NCBI GenBank assembly: GCA_013398615.1
Contig: VZSR01003371.1
Location: 1,779,305-1,843,304, forward strand
Direction of reading: 5' to 3'
Length of the DNA stretch: 64,000 nt
Source: Brachypodius melanocephalos
Lineage: Eukaryota; Chordata; Aves; Passeriformes; Pycnonotidae
Part shown: piece by piece, positions 50,435 to 61,100 of the stretch
Numbering within the stretch: position 1 is the first letter of the stretch
How the letters are laid out: every line of letters begins with the position of its first letter
Notes under the pieces: model-generated
Told to the model about the DNA's origin: nothing
The model's input: the letters and a program-made list of their open reading frames with translations, nothing else
Databases searched by the model: none
Program-made: the position numbers and the translations under genes

Positions 50435-53400
50435 TATGAACAGTGCTCTAACCATAAGGAATATTATAATAATCAACACAGTTCTGGTGTTCCAGGCAAA
50501 AGCTGTTGGACAAGAATTCAGTGATTGCAATGCTCCCAGGCATGGTGTCTGTACAATGAGGTTTCTGCAGCCTATTTTGCAGCTGTGCTTGGACCATGCA
50601 CTGACACCAGGTCAGCAGAACTCACCTGTAGCTGTTCCCACGAGGGTCATGCGAGCAATGAGCAGCAGAAGACATTGAAAACATTGTGGGAAGAAGCTTC
50701 CCTGGTGCCAATGGGATGAAGTTGGGTGGTATTGGGTTCTTTACCTTGAGCCCAAAGAAGATCTTTTCTGAAAGCATTTATCCTTTGGTTTGTTCTGCTT
50801 TTCCTTGGTCCTCACTCTGCAGGGCTGTGGAGCCTGTTGGAAGCATCTGCAGCACTGCAAAGCAGTGCTGACCTTGGGATACCTCCCTGAAACACATTCA
50901 GAGGCTTCTGAGCTGTGTTCTCTGACTGTCTGGATTTTCTGGCACCGTTATATCCATTAAATACTGATTAGATTTAAGAAATCCAAGAGACCAAATAATG
51001 CTATCATCTCTTCCCTACTTATCTTAATAATATTGCCAGTAATATTCCAATACATCAATTCTAGGATATTCTATGCCTAATCTGGTGCAGGGAAACAGGG
51101 ACAGTGTGCTTTTTTGTTTCAAAGGCAGAAGAAAGCCATGTTATTTATTGATTAGGTTTTGCTGTATTGCCTAAGGATGAGGGTAAAAAGTAAAAGCTGC
51201 TTTCAAGGACTGTTAGAGAAATACATCATTTTTCATAATGTTTAATGAATTGCTTACAGTACTTGTTTTACTTAAAACTGCAATTAAAGATCACCCTCTA
51301 GTCAAAAGAAAACTGTGATAAGAACGTGACTTGAAACTGGGCAGAACATTTTCTAAAGCCCTTTGGGAGTAATTCCAGTAATTATTCAATCTGACGTTTT
51401 CCAGAGAAATAACCCTTTATGTATGAACTCCATTAATCATAATAACACAGTTCACATGTCAGATACTTCTCTCCAGTCACTTCATACTCTCCATTTATTA
51501 AGAGACTAATAAACATCTGCACTAAATATGAGAAAATATTAATCTGCTTGCAGAAAATCCTGGTATATAGGTTTGGTCTTGTGGGGTAGGTCATAATCTG
51601 TTGATGTCTGCAAATACCTTGAATTTCCAGCCTGTAGCTGCTACCAGCATCAAGTCTCCTCCTCATTTGGTGTCATTTCAGTCACAGCACTTTCAGGACA
51701 TCTCTGTTTTTTTTTTTTTCTCCTCTGAACTGCCCTGGAGAGGTCTGGTCTGTCTGTCTGTCCAGCTGTAAAGACTTGCTGTATGAACTTCCTTAGCTAA
51801 ATAATTGTTCTTTTGCAAGACCTGGATGTAGGAAACAAAAATTCTTCTTTTAGATCATGTACAAGCACAAGAGTGAATACTTGAATACTTTCTCTCTGGT
51901 ATGAACTTACTACACATTATTAGAACAGCAAAATTAATATGGAGTAACTGTCTTTGATGATAAGCACCTCTAAGAAGATTTGTGTTATGTTTTTCTGTGT
52001 TTCATCAGCTGAAGATATTCCTAAATATTATCTTGTATTAAAAAGTGGTGGTTTAAAAATGCAGTGGTGATTAGATGTCCCTATTTGAAGAATTTATAAT
52101 TCTCTCCTTTTCACATTCTGACTTTCTTTTGTGCTTTTGAAGCTGGCAAGTGCAATTATCAGTGTTCTGATGAGGAGTGATAAATATAATCTGTTGCTGA
52201 ATGTGGATAAAAGATGCAGGCAAATAAGATTGGTTTGACACAGCCTCCTTGTGCATCTCCTGACTTCTCAAAAGCTGAGCAGAGAATAATTCTTTGTCTT
52301 TGGAGATTCACTTTATAATATTTGATTGGGGTTTTTTGCGCGTGTATTTTTTTGTTCTGGCGCCAGTGCGACGTACCTGGGCTGTTACTGTGACTAATGC
52401 TTGGGATTCAGGATTTTTGCATGGCAGTTGTCATTCGTTGCACATTCCAGTAGATGGCAACTCCAGTCTTCCTGACATTTCGTCTCCATTCAAACCAGTA
52501 ATATTTTCTGTGCCCCCGCCCCTGCGTCTTGTCCATATAAATAGCTGCGAGTTTCACAGAAATGTGAGTCAATATAACTTTTATTGAAATTACCACACAG
52601 TGTCTGATTTCAACTCAAACAGTACTGAAAAGAAAGATGATAAAAAAAAAAAGAGGCCTGTAAGAGCCAATCCTCCTGGATCATAAAGCACACCCTAATA
52701 TTCCCCCATAACTTCAGAAAATGTTTTAGGAGTTTTCACAAAAAGGATTAGTACTCCAAACTTCTTTTTCATGTGAAATAAAGGAAGGGGTTTGCAAGTA
52801 CAGCACACTGGCTTTCAGTTTAATGGTCTGGCTATGAAATGTATCTCCCCCTGATCAATGCTGAATTATTTATTTTTGCTGTTCATAGTAAACAAAGTAA
52901 ACTTGAGCAGAGCTGCAAAAATTTGTAAATTTGTGAATTACATAATGATACACCTGGATACAGCTTGTCTTGGGTGAGGGCAGGAGCAGGTCCAGGGGTT
53001 CATTGCATGGTTCATTCCCAGAATGGGACTATTCTCCAGTTTCCCTCCTGCCCGAAGCACTGCCACACTCAGCCTCTCTTTGCTGTGCATCTATTCCCTC
53101 CCATCAATTATATTACCAAAGCACCAGTGCAGAGGAGCCTATTTCTGACTTCTCCTCTGCTGACTTTCACAACTTCAATACTTGCCTGTGGAATTTGGAG
53201 CCGTGAAACAAAGCATCTCTCTGTGAGTGAATGCCAGACACCAAGCACAGGCACAAAAGATTGTGCTTGCTCTGCCTGGGATGGAGACTGAGGATCATAA
53301 CAGTCACATAAAGGGTCCTTTCTCTATCTCTCTCTATCAAGACTGTAGTTTAATTTTCAAATCACTTCCACTGTGTCTAGCAAGGTTTTATTTTGAGGTT

Positions 53401-54555
53401 GATGGTTAGAAAGGGACAGAGTGAAGGACAGTTATTTTCAAAAAAATAACGAGAACTCTAACTTAAAACTAATACATGCTACTTATCAGGATATTTTTGA
53501 CCTAGTTCATCCATAGAGAATTTCCAGTAATCTCATAAGAAACTTTTAATCTGCCAGCGTCTGTAGGAAATTTTGCTATTTCATACTAAGTCTTATGGTC
53601 ACAGATGCAAACATTTCTTGTTTAAAATAAACTGAAGAAAAGTTCTAAAGTAGAGCAATGTTTAAGGCCAGATTTATATGTTCACACTTTTATTGGTTTA
53701 GTAAAAACCTTCGTTTTCAACCCAGACTTGATTAGTCCATGGATATTTTTACTTCACACAAACAGTATTAAAATAAATTACACTCATATAGAACAAGCAG
53801 AATATTGGTCCATTTAAGCCTGCCTGATTTTTATGTAACAAATTAGTGAGCAAGGTAATTAAATCTCTTTTGGATGCCTGTTTCATCTCTGGAAGGAATC
53901 CCAAGAACCTCAGAAAACCGACTTTCAGGTTATATACAGGTCCTGGGTCTATTGCAGCTAAGTGGCTTGTTTCTCATTATCGCATTTAGTGCTGCAGAGA
54001 CGACTCCACCAGAGTCTTTATTAAAACTTGCTTAAGGCCAGCATTTTCCCTTGGGTCAATAATGACTTTAGAGGAATGGATGTAGAAGCTGGATTTGTTC
54101 AGGAATGAATTATGTCTCATCGGGGCCTCTAGGCTAATATTTCAAATTCACCACCAGACACTTCATCAAAAATTCTGTCCTAGTATTGGAAAGACCTTGT
54201 TGCTCCTGTTAGGGAGTGCAGAGCATACATTTGTGGGTCTTTCCCTGCACCTGAATTATGTATCTCTAGTTTTCACTCTGCTAAAACCCTGTTGAATGCT
54301 ACCTGCATCAGTGAGGATGTGCTTTAGGAATGTGTCTTTAAGATATCATGCATTGGGAAAGGTCATTGCCAGTTATTTTTGTCTGAAATACAGAGCACAG
54401 CAGAGCATTGAGTTAACTGTTGGTAAAAGCCATTCAAATCCTACAGCTCCTGGTGTGAGCACACTATTTCTGAGAGAGGCAGTAAATATCATTGCTTCCT
54501 GCAAGTCCTTGCTCATGAATAATCCAGATATTGCTTATTAATCCATATTGCACGT
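50435..54555. other. Intronic stretch, no gene seen
   Basis: Unique sequence with a (TCTG)n tract near 51744-51761. Only short frames. Confidence 0.6.
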
Positions 54556-54748
54556 CATGGAATCGCAGAGTGGTTTGAGTTGGAAGGGACCATAAAGTCC
54601 ATCCCATTCCACCCCTGCCATGGGCAGGGACACCTTCCACTGTCCCAGGTTGCTCTGAGCCCCATCCAGTCTGTCCTTGAGCACTTCCACGGATCCAGGG
54701 GCAGCCACAGCTTCTCTGGGAACCCTGTGCCAGGGCCTCCCCACCCTA
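54556..54748 (-). mobile_element. CR1 LINE 3' fragment
   Basis: Reversed CR1 tail from catggaatcgcagagtgg to cagggcctccccaccct. It stops about 180 bases before the LTR at 54930. Confidence 0.85.
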
Positions 54749-54929
54749 TCCTGGTCTCAACACACTCCCCACCTGTATCTCAGCTATTGAGAGTAAAAAA
54801 CTCTGCTCAGGAGAGAAGATGAATGTTTACAGCATTCACATGCTGCCCCATATGACCAAGGAGAGGACATGAGGATGTGGGATGGAAAATCTACCTCGAC
54901 CTGCAAAAGAAAAGCAATCACCCAAGGGC

Positions 54930-55461
54930 TGTTGGGGTCTAACCCCAGCCAGAAACTGAGCACCACACAGCCACTTGCTGTCACCTTCCCCGCTCCTGCT
55001 GGCTGGGACGGGAAAGAGAGGTGGGGAAAAATATTAAACTTTGTGGGTTGAGGTAAAGACAGTTTATTAGGATAAAGGAAGAGATAATAGTAGTAATAGT
55101 AGTAATAATAATAGACAAAACGAGTGATGCACATTGCTGTTTCTTGTCACCCACTGACCAATGCCCAGCCCATCCCCAAGCAGTGATTGGCCTCTCCAGC
55201 CAATTCTGCCCAGTTTATACACTGGGATCATGTCCCATGGTGTGGGATATCCCTTTGGCCACCTCAGGTCAGCTGTGCTGGCCATGCTCGCTCCCAGTTT
55301 TTTATGTGTTTTCTCTCTGGCAGAGCATGGGACACTGGAAAGGCCTTGATTTAGAGTAAGCACTGCTGAGCAATAAGCAAAAAAACCAAAAACATCAGTG
55401 TGTTATCATCCTAAATCCAAAATTCTAGAAAATTAACTCCATCCCAGCCAAAACCATGACA
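54930..55461 (-). mobile_element. Solo LTR of an avian endogenous retrovirus
   Basis: On the minus strand the element runs TGTCATGG...CCCCAACA, 532 bp with TG/CA ends. In LTR order it shows 'ggctgggatggagttaattttc' near the 5' end, a TATA-like box (gtataaactgg, about 55216), an AATAAA signal in 'ctaataaactgtc' (about 55066) and 'caacccacaaag' after it. This matches an LTR family I recall as abundant in songbirds. No internal retroviral genes flank it. No clear target-site duplication is seen at the ends. Internal (TAA/TAG) repeats lie at 55086-55113. Confidence 0.8.
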
Positions 55462-56603
55462 CACCTCAGTAAAAAAATTTCTTCCTTAAAATTTCTCAGT
55501 TGTATGAGCATTTCTGAATTCAGTAACCCAATAAATTTAAGAAAAAAGGGGTTTTTTTCCTAGTTTTTAAAAACCTTCTCATGTTGATGATCAGATAAAA
55601 TAAAATATTGACATAGAATAAGATCTTTAATTTATGAGCCCAAACCGAAATTGCCGATTTTCCCTTTGCTGGTCTGGTTTTAAAACACGATCAAGTGGTA
55701 TTTACAAATGCAGTCGTTTGGGAGTGTTTGTTCTCTTTCAGTGCTTTACAGACTGAGGTATCCATTGAAATGCAAGGGTGTTTGATATTAAAAGAGATTG
55801 GTAGTGGATAATGGGCAGACAGGTGTTTGGCTTTCCTTTGTGTTTGTCAAGGACAGATCCTTGGATGGCTCACAAGCACATTCACATCCTCATTTTTTTC
55901 CTGCTGACTGGATTTTCCCTGAGTGCTGTGCTCAGAGATTGCAAATGCAACATTACCTAAGAGGCCCCATCAAAATCTGGAGCAAATGGTGGATGTTACA
56001 ATGGATATTGCACTCTAACTGCTGTGTCTGTAGCACAGTATTAAATATAAATAATTACTTACTTTTATATATTATTATATATAAGTATATTATATTAATT
56101 TAAGTATATTATATATACTTACAAGTATATTATATATACTTATATATATTAATTATTTTTATATATACAGTGAAATTTCGCCTATAGCCATTTCCATGGT
56201 TTATTTCTAGCCTAACAACTGCAGAATTGAAAAAAAAAATCTACTTTTGCTGTATACCATACGTCACACTCTTTATTTTTCATTCTGAAGTCAATTTTCC
56301 AGATGTTTCTCTACAAAACAGAATAGAGTAGTTTAGCAACTACAGGAGACTGTAAAAATATATTTACTTTCTTGCAATGTGTTTATTTTCTGTTGGAATT
56401 TTAGAGGATACCAGTTTAGATAACATCGTGTCAAGCCTAACGGAGTAAATTCTGTGTATAGTTAAGTTTTGCTTGACAGTTTTTAAAACTGAAACAACAT
56501 TTCACAGAGTGGGAATTAAAAACACCCTCATATGAAATGTGTAATCCAGTCAGCTTAATCAAAATATCAAGAAACAGAATAATATTTGTAGGTGCAGTAA
56601 GTG
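55462..56603. other. Intronic stretch, no gene seen
   Basis: AT-rich, containing the palindromic minisatellite at 56040-56167 and nothing exon-like. Confidence 0.6.
56040..56167. repeat. AT-rich palindromic minisatellite
   Basis: Three head-to-tail units of about 20 bases starting aagtatattat (56083, 56102, 56123). The last two are near-identical, and each is close to its own reverse complement. The flanks are further TA-rich repeats. Cruciform formation is plausible. Confidence 0.85.
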
Positions 56604-56715
56604 TAGAATCACAGAATCATTTAGGTTGGAAAAGCCCTTTAAGATCACGCAGCAAGGCCACTACTAAACCAAGTCCACAAGATTTATTTCTCCAATGTTG
56701 CACTTAATCCCTAAA
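56604..56715 (-). mobile_element. Short CR1 LINE 3' fragment
   Basis: Starts tagaatcacagaatcattta, then 'ggttggaaaagccctttaagatcac' and the 'ccactactaaaccaagtcc' block of the classic CR1 terminus. Confidence 0.75.
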
Positions 56716-57339
56716 AAGAAAAAAAAAGAGTTTTAGTCAATATGTAGGACATCATCTTTTGCAGAAACTTCCTCCATTTCACTTCCACTTAACCAGTAAA
56801 GATACAATACAACACTGGAGCTATTTTAGAGGATTATTTTAATTTTTAAAGTATTTTTACATGAAATCTAAAATAGATTTTACTTCAGTGCTGAGCTGTT
56901 TTAGATTGTGGAGAATAGACAGAGTTTAAGAACATGTGTTCTGATCTGTAGATCATCTAGAGCTGAGGTGGATTCTCACCAAAATGATGGGATAAGGACT
57001 TCTGCATTACCTTTAAAGCTCTGAGTCTCAGCCCTGACCATATTTTGGAGCCTCCTTATAAATAATGCTTTTCTTGGAGGTTCCCATCAAACCTAGTCTG
57101 TTTAAAGAAATATAAACTCCTCTAAATAAGAGTTTAAAAGTTGCTCAGCTCCGTTTTACATGATTCTTTCTATCAGTTATCGCTGGGCTAGTCCTTGCTT
57201 TATAAACCTTCTTAGTCCATGGAAGTGCAATGGATTTAAGAAATCACCTGGCCCATGTCTTTCCTCTAAGGCAATTTTCATTTGGTCATTCCTGACACAT
57301 CAGCACCTCTTGAAGGCTCTGAAAACTTCTCAAGGAAAA

Positions 57340-57542
57340 GTTTCTTCCTCCAGAGGGTCCCCCAGGCTCCCCAGGGAATGGGCGCAGCCCCAAGGCTGCC
57401 AGAGCTCCAGGAGAGTTTGGACAATGCTGCCAGGAACAGGGTGGGATTGTTGGGGTGTCTGTGCAAGGTCAGGAGCTGGGTTCAGCCATCCCTGTGGTCC
57501 CTTCCAGCTCGGGATACTCTGTGGTCTGTAATTCTGTGATTC
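57340..57542 (+). mobile_element. CR1 LINE 3' end, plus orientation, different subfamily
   Basis: Forward CR1 tail recognised by 'caggctccccagggaatgggcgcagccccaaggctgccag' and the 3' terminus 'cttccagctcgggatactctgtgg' with octamer-like attctgtgattc. The sequence differs from the other copies, so it is another subfamily. Confidence 0.8.
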
Positions 57543-57879
57543 ACTTCTCAGATTCCAGAAGTTTAACAAGCCCAGTGCTCCCAGGCTTCTCCTGTTGCTG
57601 CAATTTTCCGCTGATCTTTGGTAACTGCTTTTGATCTGGTTCAGGTCCCTCCTAAACCAATCACATTTTCTGTATACACAGTGCCAAAACAAACCCCAGG
57701 GTATTGGAGCTGAGGCCTTGCTAAGGGGGAGGACAGGCTCTCCTGGCTGCTGCTGGGAGTTCTGCCTGCCTTGGTGGCAGCTGAGTGACACTGATGGCTC
57801 ATGGTCCTCCCATGACATGCAAGACCTCTTCTGCAGATTTTCTATAGAGCTGCTGCTTTTTCTGGATTTTATAGCTGTT

Positions 57880-58145
57880 ATTCCTGACTCAGTGAACATC
57901 TTGCACATGACCTTGTTGGAATAGCATCTCTCTCTTTTTTTTTTCCCCCCCTTCTTTTTGAGGACATAAAATGCATTTTGTCAGAATAATTCTGGATTTT
58001 TGTTCTGCTCTCGTGAGCACTTTCAGTGCTTCTCAGCTCGGTGTCACCTCCAAAGTGAATAAGCATATTCCATGTGCTATCACCCAGGACATTAATGATG
58101 ATATGAAACATTGATGGACCCAGGAAAAAACCTTTCTGTGTCATT
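57880..58145 (-). mobile_element. Probable old CR1 LINE fragment
   Basis: Diverged similarity in reverse orientation to the CR1 part reading 'cagctcggtgtcacctcc' ... 'atgatatgaaacattgatggaccc'. It lies next to the opposite-orientation CR1 at 57340-57542. Confidence 0.4.
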
Positions 58146-61100
58146 TCTAAGTGAATTGCTGTAGGTAGAAAGATCATTATATAACACGGATAATTATATT
58201 ATATTAATGAAAGTGTGTAAAGAAGGAAGTATCTGCATCAAACAGTGGTGACTGGAGAACTTGCTAACAGCAAGATTTCCTTTTCTCCTCACAATTTTTG
58301 CCTGAGTTGAAGTTACCTGACTGTGCCTTGGTACCACCTGAGGCTCATGAACAGGACAAAAAAAATAGATTTTCTCCTCTTCTAGAGCTGAGCTGAGTCC
58401 TGTAATGAGAAGGAAAGAGTGTTTAGGTAACATGCATAAGCAGTGCAATGCATATTTCATTCCTCTGCCTGCCCAGCAAGTCTATAGAGTATGAAAAAAC
58501 TCTGTAATTTAAATAAGGAAGTTTGCAAGAACTCACAATAAAAGGGATTTTCTTCATCTTTTCTCTGATCCCACAGGTGCCCACACAACTGCAGCTCTCA
58601 TCTCCACCATTTCATTGTGTAACAGCCTTTCCCACAGAGCTCGAGAATTGTAAGCATTCACTTAAATGCACAAATCACTTTGTGCTGAATTATGGATTTT
58701 CTTAAATTTTCTTTTAATGCGAAATAAGATTCTACTATTTTGAATAAATACATCTCCTCATTTCTAGCTGTAGAGCTTCTGTGAGGAGACATACTGCATT
58801 CATACCTTCTGTCTCTATGAGCTCAGTGTAACATTTGAATTACTGATTACCTGCATTATGTGTAAAAATTGATGGAGCTGGACAGCTGTGCCCCTGAGGA
58901 CTCTCAAAGGCATTATTAACTATTGCAGTGAAGGCCTGGAATACATTATGTGCATTAAGCTGCAGGTATATTTGCCTGCCTTAAACTTCAGTTTTTCATC
59001 TCTGTTCATCAGTGACCATCTCACATGCAGAATATATTCAATGAAGTGACCTTTGGCACCTTTGGCTTTCTGAGCTGGAATAAAACTCTTATTTTTTTCC
59101 ATACTGTAGTTCTCTTGGGAATATACTGAAAGAGGTTTGCTTTGGTTTGGTTTGTTGGGATGGTTATTTACAAGCCAACCCCCTCCACAATAAATGACAA
59201 GCTGATGGGGTTTTTTTTTATTATTATTATCTAAACTGCATTTCCATGAAACTTTGGCTTATGTGGAATGATCTATTATAATATTTCTTACAATTTATTT
59301 GACACCTGTCCAATACTCTAGGCACTTCCAGCTATCTAAAGTACATCTGTAGCTTCCAGTGCAATAGTGTTTTTGCGCTTCCAGTATTTTTCTTTGTGTC
59401 ATTTGTCTTCAAAATACCTGCATGAAATATTCTTGCTTATAAATAGGCAGAGAATATAAACAGAGACTAAACAGAACAAACACCAGGCAGGATTCCTATG
59501 CTGAAGCAGAGATTTTGTGCTTCAGAAGTCATAAACTGACACCGTGGGCATCCAACCCTTTTCTTCTGTAGCTTGTTGCACAGAACCTCCTGCTGGGCTC
59601 ACCCCCACACAGAGATTTGGTTTTCATGCCCACGAGGTCGTAATACCTTCCTGAAGCATGTAAAGAAAAAAGAGCAGCTTGTCCAGAGCTGGCTTTCTCA
59701 TCCCTTTATTTGTGTCTCAGGTTTTGTTTCATGCAGTCTGCCTCTCTGAAGGGGTTCAGTGTCTCACATGGGCTGATGGCACCTGGGCTTGTGCTGTTTT
59801 CCAGACAGACATCCCCACCCTGGGGTCTGGGAAGGGCTGGCAGCAGAGCCATGCAGAGCTATTCTGCTCCATCCTTCTGACACCACAGCCTTAAAATCTC
59901 TGTGGAATTATTCTGCTGAATCACGTTACAGTTTTTAAATGCTCTGTATAATACAAAATTTCCCTCAGTGCAGCTTCAAATCTCATGTCCCTTAATAAAT
60001 GCTTAGGGGATTTTTTTTTTCTCAGGGTGGTAAAATCTATTATCTCTATTGCTAATTATGATCTTCTCATTTTATCTTGACACTCCTTCCTGCAGGACAC
60101 GAGTCCTGCTTTGGTTCAGGGATTTGCAGCAGGAGATGGCCACAGGCCAATGGCCACACAAGCTGGTGGTGGAATTTTGTCTGCACCTGAGCATCAGCTC
60201 TGCAGAAGCATTTGCAGCAGAAATCCCAAAGGCAGATCCCAATCCTGATGCCTTTGGGGTCTGTACATCCCTTGAAACACTTAACGCAGAGCGTGTCTCA
60301 TTTTGCACCGTATCTCGTGAATTAGAGAGAAAGGAGTGAATCTTTGCAATAGAATCTTTAGAAATATTTTGTTTGCCTGGTCCCACTTGCGTCACAGACA
60401 CAGGGAAAGCTTGGCTGGGAGGAAGATTTGGCACCACCACCTCCTAAAGAGCCATTTTATCCTGCAGATTAATGTGTTGTTGGGGCATGAGCTTCCTTCC
60501 TTGTGGGTTACAGGTTCCCCCCTCAGTACTTCCTCCCTAAGCTCCCTGTTCTTTGTCCCATATTTTGGTTCCCAAATCAGGCCAGATCATTTGGCCAGAA
60601 TGGAATCTCAGAGCTGGCACTGGACAAGATTTTACTGGATTTGCAGTTTTTAAGGCAGGAACCACCGACAGCTTTTGCAACCCCTTTCTCCTCTCCTGTG
60701 AATCTCAGATATTTGTGTGGCCAGAAAAGCTGAGCTGGTCAAGGCACTTTGGCTCTTTGTGAGGGGCTGGGTTAAAGGATGGCTTGTAAATGGAGAGCCA
60801 GGAATTACAGCTGGATTTGAAAGGCAACAAAGTACTGGCTGTGAGTTTGTGAGGTTGAAATGGTGAGGAGTGAGAGAGGAGAGAAAAGAGAGGCAGAACT
60901 GACTCAGAAGGATTTAAAGCAGATCTGGAAAAATGCAATACTGGAAAAAATCAATGGCAAAACCCCATAAATTCACAGGTACTGATATTGTGAGGAAGTT
61001 TCAAGTATTTGATGGAAGTGGTAGCAGTGTTAGTTTTGAGACAGAAGTTATGTAAATATATATGTCCAGTGATCTAATATCTAATATTTAGAACCTTGGG

